From positions 1 through 22,617 of the forward strand of contig DBCW01000086.1 of NCBI GenBank assembly GCA_002293265.1: DNA of 22,617 nt, written 5' to 3'. Shown here piece by piece: positions 8,354 to 15,803 of this stretch. Position 1 is the first letter of the stretch; each line of letters opens with the position of its first letter. The notes below the pieces were generated by a model. It worked only from the letters and a program-made list of their open reading frames with translations, searched no databases and was not told the DNA's origin. Position numbers and translations under genes: made by a program. Origin of the DNA: Eggerthellales bacterium UBA948 (GTDB lineage Bacteria > Actinomycetota > Coriobacteriia > Coriobacteriales > UBA8131).

Positions 8354-8470
8354 GCACGAAATGACGGTTACTAATATCGTTAATTATACACGAAATGACG
8401 ATTAGTAGTGCCAACAATATGCACGAAATGACGGTTAGAAATACTGACAATCTGCACGAAAAGACGCAAT
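8354..8470 (-). repeat. Four 17-bp direct repeats, 33-34 bp period, in the ATPase leader
   Basis: Copies lie at 8354-8370, 8388-8404, 8421-8437 and 8454-8470 on the plus strand. The first and third are identical (GCACGAAATGACGGTTA). The second differs at two positions, and the fourth diverges mainly at its end. In the gene's direction the core reads CGTCATTTCGTGC. Start-to-start distances are 34, 33 and 33 bp, close to three helical turns, so a bound protein would sit on one face of the DNA. The array ends 13 bp before the ATPase start codon. Spacers are unrelated to each other but only 16-17 bp long. Confidence 0.85.
8383..8388 (-). promoter_or_regulatory. Consensus -10 box TATAAT at the edge of the second repeat
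   Basis: On the minus strand the second repeat runs directly into a perfect TATAAT. The best -35 candidate, TTGGCA at 8409-8414, is 20 bp away, longer than usual, so activation by a repeat-binding protein is possible. Transcription from here would start about 35 bp before the ATPase ATG. Confidence 0.45.
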
Positions 8471-8573
8471 AATACTTCAGCATAATCCGCCAAACCAGCA
8501 TATTTACACCGGTTTTAGCAGGTTGTAATCCCCAGTAATAACAATACAAAATTACTTCTCTGCTGTCTATTCA

Positions 8574-9680
8574 TCACTCAAACATCTTCTCTCGCAGATA
8601 CTCACCCATATAAGGTGGTGCAAAACCCAGCTTGCCATGCCCGGCAGATTTAATGATTCCGGCAACCATCAAACGCTCGCGATATTTAGAAGCGTAACCC
8701 GGTGTGACCCCAAGCTGTGCTCGCACATCACTAAAGCTTACAGGCTCCTCACCACTTGTCATTGCAAAAAGAAAATCTCTGTCTTTTACTGACAACGCCT
8801 GCAACAACATATCATGAACGTTTTTAAAAAGCTCGATCTTGGCTAAAGTTAGCGACTGCTCAACAAAGCGTTCGTCTATTTCTTCTTTATTGCCTTTATA
8901 CAGGAAGTATCCCAGAAGCTGGATTAGATATGGATAACCCATTGTTGCTTTTGCTGCAGCAGTTAAAGAGTCGCCAATAAACTTGCGCCCACCTTGGTCA
9001 AATGCTTCAAAGAAAGCGATTTCTACGGCTTTATTGTTAATACTCTCAAGTTCTACTCTATGCGCACGGCGCAAAAATGTTAATACCTTATCGTTAAGCA
9101 CATCATTTACAGAGCTTGGCAATCCCGCCATGAACAAGGAAACATCATATTCTTCGCGAACCAGATGTTGATAAGTTATGGCAAACTCACGCATTTCAGG
9201 GGTATCGTTATGCACCTCATCGATCAGAAAAACAGTCTTTATACTTTTTTGCTTAAGCTCATCAAGCATCTCAGACACCATAAACCTAAAACTGTGAGAG
9301 TCACTGTTATCGCTTTTTGTAACACCAAAAGAAAACCCCAATGCACCAACCGAAAAGCCTTGCATCTTCTCAAAAGCAGAGCTAAGCCACTTCTTTCCTT
9401 TACTTCCGCGTATAAACTCATCCAAAATTTCGAGAAGCATGCCATCGTGGGCAGTGATATCAATAACCATGTATTCTTTCGGATCCAAGCTGGCGTGGAT
9501 ATCAGAAAGAACAGCTGTCTTTCCAAAGCCTCTTATTCCGGTGACCACAGTAGTTCTATGCGGATCATTTATGTCACCTAAGCTTTGAAGAAAATTATTA
9601 ATAATCAACTCCCGCCCGATAAACTGTTTGGGGCGTTTACCAAACTGAGGGTTAAACGGATTGGGTACTAAAGTGTTCAT
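8574..9680 (-). CDS. AAA-family ATP-binding protein with C-terminal winged helix, second copy
   Basis: The product has 368 residues. It opens with NPFNPQFGKRPKQFIGRE, a lead-in typical of a family of small stand-alone ATPases common in actinobacteria. The P-loop is GIRGFGKTA (Lys54/Thr55) and Walker B is KTVFLIDEVHND. The C-terminal 80 residues read as a winged helix (VKDRDFLFAMTSGEEP, FSDVRAQLGVTPGYASKYRE), so DNA binding is plausible. I prefer ATG 9680 over a TTG 54 nt upstream because the conserved family start begins there; neither has a strong Shine-Dalgarno. Partial, decayed copies of this gene lie at 11728-11859 and 13471-13526. Function unknown. Confidence 0.8.
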   Translation of the reverse strand: MNTLVPNPFNPQFGKRPKQFIGRELIINNFLQSLGDINDPHRTTVVTGIRGFGKTAVLSDIHASLDPKEYMVIDITAHDGMLLEILDEFIRGSKGKKWLSSAFEKMQGFSVGALGFSFGVTKSDNSDSHSFRFMVSEMLDELKQKSIKTVFLIDEVHNDTPEMREFAITYQHLVREEYDVSLFMAGLPSSVNDVLNDKVLTFLRRAHRVELESINNKAVEIAFFEAFDQGGRKFIGDSLTAAAKATMGYPYLIQLLGYFLYKGNKEEIDERFVEQSLTLAKIELFKNVHDMLLQALSVKDRDFLFAMTSGEEPVSFSDVRAQLGVTPGYASKYRERLMVAGIIKSAGHGKLGFAPPYMGEYLREKMFE

Positions 9681-9752
9681 TGGTTGCTCGATTCGCAATA
9701 GTAAGCATAGATAAGCTGTTTTGTATTTATACAAAGCTGTTCGTATTTCAAA

Positions 9753-10172
9753 TTAGTTTTCGTATATGCCGGAAGACAAAAGTAGAATACGATCTGGTTG
9801 TGCCAGCAACCAATCGATTACATTGATGTGTTCTATGCCTTCATATGATCCGGTACCTACTTCATCTAAAGTCAATAGGTATTTTGGGTAATTGTTTGTA
9901 ATAGATCTTAATGGAGCTAGTTCGCGATCTAATATTTTCGGGTCAAGGACGCTTGTTGAGACCTGATAGTAAGAAATACCGGAGCTGTTCGTAGTAACAA
10001 AATCTACCTCCTTGTTGTAACTCTTACCAACTGCGACACTGTGATTTCGCCGCATAAGCTCCAAATAAACTACATTTTCCAGTAAATAACCAATGTCTCC
10101 TGCTCTATCGCCGAGCAAGTAGTATCTAAGTCCCAAACCGCCCAGAATGTTATTATTATTGACAAAAACCAA
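9753..10172 (-). pseudogene. C-terminal remnant of a DUF4143-type ATPase
   Basis: Only the last 139 codons of an AAA_14/DUF4143-type ATPase remain. LGLRYYLLGDRAGDIGYLLE, KEVDFVTTNSSGISYYQVS and LDRELAPLRSITNNYPKYLL match the C-terminal domain of that family, while the P-loop half is missing. The frame opens at a TTG with no ribosome-binding site, and the DNA above it (10173-10267) shows no trace of the lost part. The nuclease-like position reads QVS instead of ExK, so even the parent was probably not a nuclease. It lies 72 bp upstream of the intact ATPase in the same direction, suggesting the two once formed a pair. Confidence 0.75.
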
Positions 10173-10267
10173 TGAAAATAGTTTACTAACTAATGTAAGT
10201 CATATTAAACGACAAGCAAACAAGCATGCACTTTTGGGTGCAAATATGGTTGACGTAGGGAGAAATA

Positions 10268-11626
10268 ATGAAAGAAACGAAGTTACTCCTAAGTACACGC
10301 GTGTTTAGCGTTGCTATGGCATTGGTGCTTATGATGAGTTTGCTGTCCTATCCGATTGCATATGCAGAAGAGGCCGAAGAAGGTAGTTCTTCCGAAAATC
10401 CTACCTTGCTGCTTGAGGACACAGCAGCTGACACGACCGGGGAGGGAGTGGTAGTACCCTTTGCCGACCCTGTGGCAACAGTTGTCAACAAGGACAATTT
10501 TCTTACTTACTTTCAAGTAGGCGGAAATGCAAACTACAACCAAACCGAAGGTCTTTTGACTTTGACCACAGCAGATCCAAATCAGGCGGGTAGTGCAACT
10601 CTCAAAAGAAAGATCAGCATGAATCATGACTGGCAGCTAGATGGAGAGCTCTATGTTGGAATTCTCAACGGAGCTGATGGGGTGACGTTTGGTTTTCATG
10701 AGGGTGGTGTAAGCTCGCTAGGACGTTTTGGGGCAGGCATGGGCTTGCAAAATCTTCCCCGTGCTTTCGCCTGGGAGGCAGACACTTATCTTCACGCTCC
10801 ATGGCGACCGTTATCGGGAAGCAACACCCTCAATGATACGGGCGTTGCGACACAAGACCCCAATGCCACCGAGTCTACCTCGCCGGGCTACTGGGCTCAA
10901 GGTGGTTTTTCCTACACTGATCCAAGCCGTGAACTAAGAAAGACTGCTTACAATCGAAGTGACTCGCCACACGAAAGCATTGCAGATATGGAAAACGGTT
11001 TATTTCATCCCATAACTATCACCTATACTAGGTCTACCGGACGGTTGAGTGCAAATTTTAGATCCCATGCCTGGAGTATTCCTATCACTACGCTAACCGG
11101 GCTAAATGGAGATACTACACCGTATGACCCACTCTCGTTTTTTATAGGAGGAAGCACGGAGCAGCAATACAATCTGCAGCGGCTCAGAATTGGCACCTTT
11201 ACTTTTCATTCCATTTTGGCCGAACTGCAGGTGACCCATGTTGATCAAGCAGGCAGAACACTTGCTCCCTCTACATCACAAACAGGAAATCACGGTGATC
11301 CCTATACTACAAGTCCTGCCACTATACCCGGTTATAGGCTAATAACCAACCCGCCCAATGCAAATGGCAGCTTGTCGGCTGATGTGGTTACTAATGTAGT
11401 CTATGTATACGCTTTGCCCGATACACCGGCCCCTCCGACCGGATCAACACCGCCAACGCCAACATCATTGACACCGGTGGTGACAACTTCAGCACAGCCA
11501 CCAAAAACAGCACTGCCGTCTACCGGTGATAGCGCACCTGCCTTGATATTATTTGCTATGACAGCAACGCTTTTGGGTGGACTGCTGATTCTAGGGAAGC
11601 ACCGACTTAATGCTTGTCATCCTTAA
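10268..11626 (+). CDS. LPXTG-anchored surface protein with L-type lectin-like and MucBP-like domains
   Basis: The product is a 452-residue cell-wall protein. The signal peptide spans residues 1-33 and ends in AYA. A beta-rich domain follows (FLTYFQVGGNANYNQTEG, GVTFGFHEGG, RAFAWEADTY) that resembles bacterial L-type lectin modules. After it comes a MucBP-like repeat (VTHVDQAGRTLAPSTSQTG through TNVVYVYA), then a Pro/Thr-rich wall-spanning linker. The sortase signal LPSTG is at 416-420 with a hydrophobic helix and a basic tail. It probably binds glycans or mucin at the cell surface. GGGAG precedes the ATG. The gene stands alone among ATPase remnants, so it may have arrived with the island. The sortase signal is certain; the lectin call is moderate. 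Confidence 0.83.
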   Translation: MKETKLLLSTRVFSVAMALVLMMSLLSYPIAYAEEAEEGSSSENPTLLLEDTAADTTGEGVVVPFADPVATVVNKDNFLTYFQVGGNANYNQTEGLLTLTTADPNQAGSATLKRKISMNHDWQLDGELYVGILNGADGVTFGFHEGGVSSLGRFGAGMGLQNLPRAFAWEADTYLHAPWRPLSGSNTLNDTGVATQDPNATESTSPGYWAQGGFSYTDPSRELRKTAYNRSDSPHESIADMENGLFHPITITYTRSTGRLSANFRSHAWSIPITTLTGLNGDTTPYDPLSFFIGGSTEQQYNLQRLRIGTFTFHSILAELQVTHVDQAGRTLAPSTSQTGNHGDPYTTSPATIPGYRLITNPPNANGSLSADVVTNVVYVYALPDTPAPPTGSTPPTPTSLTPVVTTSAQPPKTALPSTGDSAPALILFAMTATLLGGLLILGKHRLNACHP

Positions 11627-11723
11627 GCGCAGTGAAGGATCTTTCACTCACGAGAGCGCGGGCGCAGTTCAGGGTAAAGACTCTTCGCTTCTCTCAGACG
11701 GTGCACAAGCGTTAAGTCGGTGC
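11599..11723. repeat. Long inverted repeat at the 3' end of the surface-protein gene
   Basis: The 19-nt arms at 11599-11617 and 11705-11723 pair at all positions except one T/G, which is a G-U wobble in RNA. They enclose 87 nt that contain a further hairpin (AGTGAA 11631-11636 with TTCACT 11643-11648). The left arm covers the last codons of the gene. It could be a structured terminator or the ends of a small mobile element; there is no clear T-run. No function can be assigned. Confidence 0.6.
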
Positions 11724-11727
11724 CTAT

Positions 11728-11859
11728 AGCTTTCCGTGTCCGACAGATTTGATGATTCATGCAATCATTAAGCGCTCGCAATAATTAGGGGCATAACCCG
11801 GTGAAGCCCCAAGCTGTAGAAAAGTCCAATACACCAATCAAAAAGCCTTGTATCTTCTT
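11728..11859 (-). pseudogene. Fossil fragment of the AAA ATPase (3' part)
   Basis: Positions 11728-11818 align without gaps to 8629-8719 of the intact ATPase gene (about 72 of 91 identical). Positions 11819-11859 align to 9331-9371 (about 34 of 41). The roughly 610 bp between those two parts is deleted. Reading frames are broken, so nothing is made. The order and direction match the intact gene, and the rest of this fossil continues at 13471. Confidence 0.78.
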
Positions 11860-11861
11860 AC

Positions 11862-11898
11862 TCAGCTAAATCTTAAAAACATAGCCACATTTAGCTGA
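11862..11898. promoter_or_regulatory. Dyad operator copy 1, TCAGCTAAAT-N17-ATTTAGCTGA
   Basis: Perfect 10-bp arms lie at 11862-11871 and 11889-11898 with a 17-nt spacer. The element ends 17 bp upstream of the -35 box of the ATPase promoter. It is identical in arm sequence and spacing to copy 2. Confidence 0.75.
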
Positions 11899-11915
11899 CT
11901 ATAAAGATAAAACGT

Positions 11916-11944
11916 TTGATTGTACAGTGTTAATAAGGTAGAAT
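11916..11944 (+). promoter_or_regulatory. Sigma-70-type promoter for the third ATPase gene
   Basis: TTGATT (11916-11921) and TAGAAT (11939-11944) are 17 bp apart, the ideal spacing. The start site would be near 11951, just before dyad copy 2. The gene's ATG is at 12026. Confidence 0.6.
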
Positions 11945-11956
11945 ACCCTATTATAT

Positions 11957-11993
11957 TCAGCTAAATCCATAAAAATATATCACATTTAGCTGA
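11957..11993. promoter_or_regulatory. Dyad operator copy 2, TCAGCTAAAT-N17-ATTTAGCTGA
   Basis: Arms lie at 11957-11966 and 11984-11993, again with a 17-nt spacer, 95 bp from copy 1. It falls in the 5' leader of the ATPase message, so it could act as a DNA operator, an RNA hairpin, or both. Two copies bracketing a promoter suggest repression by DNA looping. Confidence 0.75.
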
Positions 11994-12025
11994 GAATAAA
12001 TCACTTTTGAAGAAACGAGTTGATA

Positions 12026-13441
12026 ATGAAGATCGTTGGACGAGAGCAAGAACAAGAAGCGCTCCAAAAATACTACGACTCCCAGCGCCCCGAATTTCTT
12101 ACAGTCTACGGGCGAATGCGCGTTGGAAAAACCTACTTAATCAAAGAATTTTTCCGGAGCGATTTTTCTTTTTATGCAACAGGACTTGCAAATGCGTCCA
12201 TGAAAGAACAGCTGAAAAGCTTCTCGCTTTCGCTTAAGAAACATGGCTACCAAGGAAAAGATCCAGCAAGTTGGCTTGAAGCTTTCTCGACACTGCAAAC
12301 ATTGCTTGAAAGCTCCAACCGTGTTGGAAAGAAAGTCATCTTTATTGACGAGCTGTCCTGGTTTGATACGCCTCGCTCCGGATTTCTCACCGGACTGGAG
12401 TTCTTTTGGAACAGCTGGGCATCATCCAGACCGGATCTGCTATTTATTGTATGCGGGTCTATATCATCGTGGATGATCAATAAACTGATCAAAAACCATG
12501 GTGGACTCTACAATAGGGTGACACAACGCATGAAGCTTGAGCCGTTTACTTTAAGTGAATGCGAAGAGTATTTTAAAACGAACAATATTGTTTTGAGTAG
12601 ATATCAAATACTTGAACATTATATGGTTTTTGGCGGTATACCGTATTATCTAAATATGATCGAAAGAGGTTTAAGTACCACACAAAACATCGATGCTTTG
12701 TGCTTTGGAAGCACAGCACCTCTTAGGAAAGAATTTAATGAGGTGTTTGCCTCTTTATTTAAAGATCCACGGCGTCACGAACAAATAGTGAGAGCCATAG
12801 CACGAGCAGCAAAGGGCATTACTCGCGAGCAATTAGTAAAAAGCACCGGGATTGCCAACGGCGGCAGCCTTACCATGGTATTAGAAGAACTTGAGCAATG
12901 CGGATTCATTAGGAAGTATCATGCTGTTGGCAAAAAGAGGAAAGACACACTTTACCAGTTAATCGATCACTTCAGCAATTTTCATCTCAACTTCCTAACT
13001 GACAACAAGTCAGATGAAGATGGCTACTGGAGCAAGTATAGCAATAGTCCGGCATACAACGCCTGGAGTGGTTATTCGTTCGAAATGATATGCCTGTCAC
13101 ATGTGAAACAAATTAAGCAATCTCTTGGCATTGCCGGTGTAATAGCACCCGTGTATTCATGGCGAAGCAGCGCGCAAGACGGAATCGGTGCACAGGTTGA
13201 TCTTGTCATTGATAGAAATGACGGCATTACTAATCTATGTGAAGCTAAATACTCCATTGAGGAGTTCTCCATAGACAAAGAATACGAGACAAGGTTGAGA
13301 AATAAGATAGCTTCCTATAGAGCAGAAACAAGAACAAAAAAAGCAATTCACATCACCATGATCACAACTTATGGTGTTAGGAAAAACACTTATTCAGGAA
13401 TTGTGCAATCTGACCTTGTCATTGCTGATCTTTTCAGTTGA
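12026..13441 (+). CDS. Archaeal-type AAA ATPase with C-terminal PD-(D/E)XK-like (DUF234-type) domain
   Basis: The product has 471 residues. It starts with KIVGRE, then a P-loop GRMRVGKTY (Lys35/Thr36), Walker B KVIFIDELSWFD and VCGSISSWM as the sensor strand. A winged helix follows (GITREQLVKSTGI through LEELEQCGFIRKY). The C-terminal domain has VDLVIDRNDG and CEAKYS, a D...ExK pattern as in restriction-type nucleases. These proteins occur in scattered single genes in bacteria and archaea; their job is unsettled, and links to defence or mobile DNA have been proposed. I prefer ATG 12026 to the TTG at 12020. Two dyads bracket its promoter. The gene lies between two fossil pieces of another ATPase on the opposite strand, a sign of insertion. 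Confidence 0.85.
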   Translation: MKIVGREQEQEALQKYYDSQRPEFLTVYGRMRVGKTYLIKEFFRSDFSFYATGLANASMKEQLKSFSLSLKKHGYQGKDPASWLEAFSTLQTLLESSNRVGKKVIFIDELSWFDTPRSGFLTGLEFFWNSWASSRPDLLFIVCGSISSWMINKLIKNHGGLYNRVTQRMKLEPFTLSECEEYFKTNNIVLSRYQILEHYMVFGGIPYYLNMIERGLSTTQNIDALCFGSTAPLRKEFNEVFASLFKDPRRHEQIVRAIARAAKGITREQLVKSTGIANGGSLTMVLEELEQCGFIRKYHAVGKKRKDTLYQLIDHFSNFHLNFLTDNKSDEDGYWSKYSNSPAYNAWSGYSFEMICLSHVKQIKQSLGIAGVIAPVYSWRSSAQDGIGAQVDLVIDRNDGITNLCEAKYSIEEFSIDKEYETRLRNKIASYRAETRTKKAIHITMITTYGVRKNTYSGIVQSDLVIADLFS

Positions 13442-13470
13442 GTAGTTCTGAGGCAAACTGAGCAGAATCT

Positions 13471-13553
13471 GTGGATATCAGAAAGAATAGCTGTCTTCCC
13501 GGAGCCTCTTATTCCGGTGGCCACAGCAAACTATATTTTCCGGCAATAAAGAA
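13471..13553 (-). pseudogene. Fossil fragments of the AAA ATPase 5' part and of the DUF4143 remnant
   Basis: Positions 13471-13526 align to 9495-9550, the P-loop region of the intact ATPase gene, with about 51 of 56 identical and nearly all changes being transitions. Positions 13528-13553 then resemble 10067-10091 in the DUF4143-type remnant. Order and direction are the same as in the intact pair. The reading frame is lost. Confidence 0.75.
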
Positions 13554-13689
13554 CAAAAACTACTTTAGATGAATAAATAGGTGGGGCTATTTCATTACTA
13601 TGATTATGAAATGTGGTTACCATGCGTCGTGTAGTATTGAAGTGTTTAACCTTGGCTATCCTGTTTTGTGTTTGTCTGGTCGTTGATGG

Positions 13690-13888
13690 TGAGCTCAAAG
13701 AAAAAGATGTAGCTTGAGAAACAAAGAACAGGAATAAAGTCTGTTCGTTTTGCACTTCTGCCGGAAAAAGGGGAAAAGCTCCACCCCATACTCCTGTGGC
13801 ATTAACGGCGAGAAAAAGGGCAAAACCTAAGGATGCAACCTTTGGGTGAAGCGCCTTTAACCAAGAAGTTTTCTTTAATTTTTCGCAT
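13690..13888 (-). pseudogene. Frameshifted 5' fragment of a membrane protein, possibly a LuxR-type regulator
   Basis: On the minus strand AAGG precedes ATG 13888, followed by MRK. That frame soon stops, but removing one A from the A5 run after codon 2 gives a continuous sequence with two hydrophobic stretches, VASLGFALFLAVNATGVWGG and TLFLFFVSQATSF. Coherence is lost after about 65 codons. Such a membrane start would fit the regulators with N-terminal membrane domains found in this lineage, like the intact gene directly upstream. The family is a guess; the broken frame is seen directly. Confidence 0.45.
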
Positions 13889-13979
13889 AGTCACCTTCTT
13901 ATCGTTTTGCCGTCTTCTCGAAAGACACCATCCAAACTTACTTTATAGGCCTTTATGAAGCCACAATCAATTCATTGCA

Positions 13980-15569
13980 TCAAGAATGATGATATTTATC
14001 TTCTTGGGTAGGCACTACAGGGATCGGTAGCAGTCGCATGAGTTCTTGCTGCGAGTGAACGTTAAACTTTTGGTAGATGTTGGCTCGATGCGTGCGTACT
14101 GTGTTGCGTGACACGCTCAGAAAATCGGCTATCGTATCTGCGCTGTATCCGCGTATTAATAGATGCATTACCTCTTGTTCTCTGGTAGACAGTCCGTATT
14201 TTGACGCAAGATCGTTGGCATGTTGGACAAAACGTTTTGGGCGTACAACCGATGCGTTATCGTCTTTAACCGTAACTATTTCGGGGTCTCTATCAGACGT
14301 TTCTATGTCGATAAGGATTCTACCGTCCATAGGTGTGCCTCTGTTAAAAGGTAAAAGCGAATTAATTATCAACAGCAAAATTGTGAGGATACAAATAACG
14401 ATTAGTAAAGTGTTTTCGGGTGAAACTACTAGGATTTTCGAAAACTCCAAATTGAATGGTAGTTTGAGACCTTCAGTAGCTGCCAGCGTAACTCCGGCGA
14501 TCAAAAACCCTAACGTCGCACCAAGGCTGGGCAATCTGCGAGCATTTGCATAATAATGAATAGGTTCATATCCGTATCTACGGGCAAACGCAACAAACCA
14601 ACTTGTGCTATTGATTGTTAATCCCCAGTGAGCCGCCAGTGCCAAAGTTGCAGATACCAGCACAAAGGCGGGGTCAAAAAGAACAATCGAGAAAAGCAAA
14701 AACACAGTGATCGGAAGCATGGCGCGATGCAAGTTGCCAAAAGTGAGATATTTAGGCCAGCGCTGCCATAAAAGCAGCGCAGGAATAGAAGCAACAGCTA
14801 GTGAAAGTGCAACCAATGATGCAGCCAGTGTTGTGTCAAATGCCGCCGTCCGCATTAGTGAATATGCAAAGCAGCAGCTAAGGCACAAACTATACAGTGC
14901 CATCATATAGTCAACACTTTTTGATAGAGGTACAGGCAGTTCCAGAGCTGCTACCTGTGTTGCATGAGCAGGAACGTGTCGCTCAGCAAAAAACAGCCCC
15001 AAATAAGCGATGAGAATCACTACCAGAAAAGCGTAAAACTCCGGTATCTGCTGAAGCAGAGAAATGACTAAGGAGATACCGGCACCAACAAGTGCCGCAA
15101 AAGCAACGAACCTCGGAGCTTTTTCACGCAATGTGGTATCTACACTGGCCACCCAATTGAGCATCAACCATCCAACAGCAAAGCCCACAAAAGCAGAGCA
15201 CAAACAAACAAATCCGGAGACATCAACTGCAGCAAAATGCGCATATAAACTTGCGCTTATAAATAGTGCAACTGCTGCACCGGAAATTATCTGCATAACA
15301 AGGCGAGCTTTCTTTGATGACAAATGCTCTTTTTGATACGAGACAAGGAAAAAGCAAAGTGCGGCTGCGGAGTTAAATAAAAGCAAGGACAAGAGACCGT
15401 AAGGTTGTCCGCCGATCAACTGCTTTACAAACATGAATTCTATCACCCAGCAAAATGCAACACCTACTACAGAAAATGCAGCATACGCTGGGCTATCTTG
15501 CCTACTCATCCCTGCGAGACGAGTCTTGCTTGATAAAGAATCATTGTCGTGGGATGAACTCTGATCCAA
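13980..15569 (-). CDS. Membrane-bound LuxR-family transcriptional regulator
   Basis: The product has 529 residues. About 380 N-terminal residues form roughly twelve hydrophobic helices in an MFS-like pattern. A short cytoplasmic linker follows, then a LuxR/GerE helix-turn-helix near the C-terminus: YGLSTREQEVMHLLIRGYSA, FLSVSRNTVRTHRANIYQKF. Regulators of this layout are a hallmark of Eggerthellaceae and often sit beside molybdoenzymes; they are thought to sense a small molecule in the membrane or outside and act on the neighbouring promoter. AGGAGA lies 6 nt before TTG 15569, which is chosen over a TTG at 15587 that precedes the ribosome-binding site. The gene diverges from the molybdoenzyme at 15804, its likely target. 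Confidence 0.87.
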   Translation of the reverse strand: MDQSSSHDNDSLSSKTRLAGMSRQDSPAYAAFSVVGVAFCWVIEFMFVKQLIGGQPYGLLSLLLFNSAAALCFFLVSYQKEHLSSKKARLVMQIISGAAVALFISASLYAHFAAVDVSGFVCLCSAFVGFAVGWLMLNWVASVDTTLREKAPRFVAFAALVGAGISLVISLLQQIPEFYAFLVVILIAYLGLFFAERHVPAHATQVAALELPVPLSKSVDYMMALYSLCLSCCFAYSLMRTAAFDTTLAASLVALSLAVASIPALLLWQRWPKYLTFGNLHRAMLPITVFLLFSIVLFDPAFVLVSATLALAAHWGLTINSTSWFVAFARRYGYEPIHYYANARRLPSLGATLGFLIAGVTLAATEGLKLPFNLEFSKILVVSPENTLLIVICILTILLLIINSLLPFNRGTPMDGRILIDIETSDRDPEIVTVKDDNASVVRPKRFVQHANDLASKYGLSTREQEVMHLLIRGYSADTIADFLSVSRNTVRTHRANIYQKFNVHSQQELMRLLPIPVVPTQEDKYHHS

Positions 15570-15665
15570 GAATACTCTCCTGTGCAAGTGGGCAACGAGC
15601 GGTAAAAAGCATACGGTTATTAGGTCACAACCGGTAAGACATCAATATCAACAAACAAGACATCT

Positions 15666-15725
15666 AAGGAAGTTTCAACTAATTGTCACTTCTTAAAGGA
15701 AGAACCAATCAATTGAAATTTCCTT
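15666..15725. promoter_or_regulatory. 60-bp imperfect dyad between the LuxR regulator and the molybdoenzyme
   Basis: The 20-nt arms at 15666-15685 and 15706-15725 match at 17 of 20 positions; the differences are transitions. The spacer is 20 nt. The core GGAA-TTTCAA appears in both arms. It is centred in the 234-bp spacer between the divergent genes, so it is the best candidate for the LuxR operator. Confidence 0.55.
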
Positions 15726-15803
15726 TAGAACGGCATCATTTTACACGATGCTCAAAAGCAATTAATCGGCAATTCTCTAAGTCTATGTAGAAAAGGAGTT
15801 AAT

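Noticed and set aside
8354..8470. CRISPR-like array
   Set aside because: Repeats are 17 bp and spacers 16-17 bp, with sequence drift between copies and no cas genes; an operator array fits better.
8331..8549. 72-codon minus-strand frame across the repeat array
   Set aside because: Its sequence is a translation of the DNA repeats themselves (recurring VISC), overlaps the ATPase start and lacks a ribosome-binding site.
10227..10242. TGCAC/GTGCA inverted repeat before the surface-protein gene as an operator
   Set aside because: Arms of 5 bp are expected by chance in a spacer of this length.
11604..11717. Integron attC site, because GTTAAGT in the right arm fits GTTRRRY and ACTTAAT in the left nearly fits RYYYAAC
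   Set aside because: Pairing continues beyond both boxes, the left box is imperfect, and no integrase or second cassette is visible.
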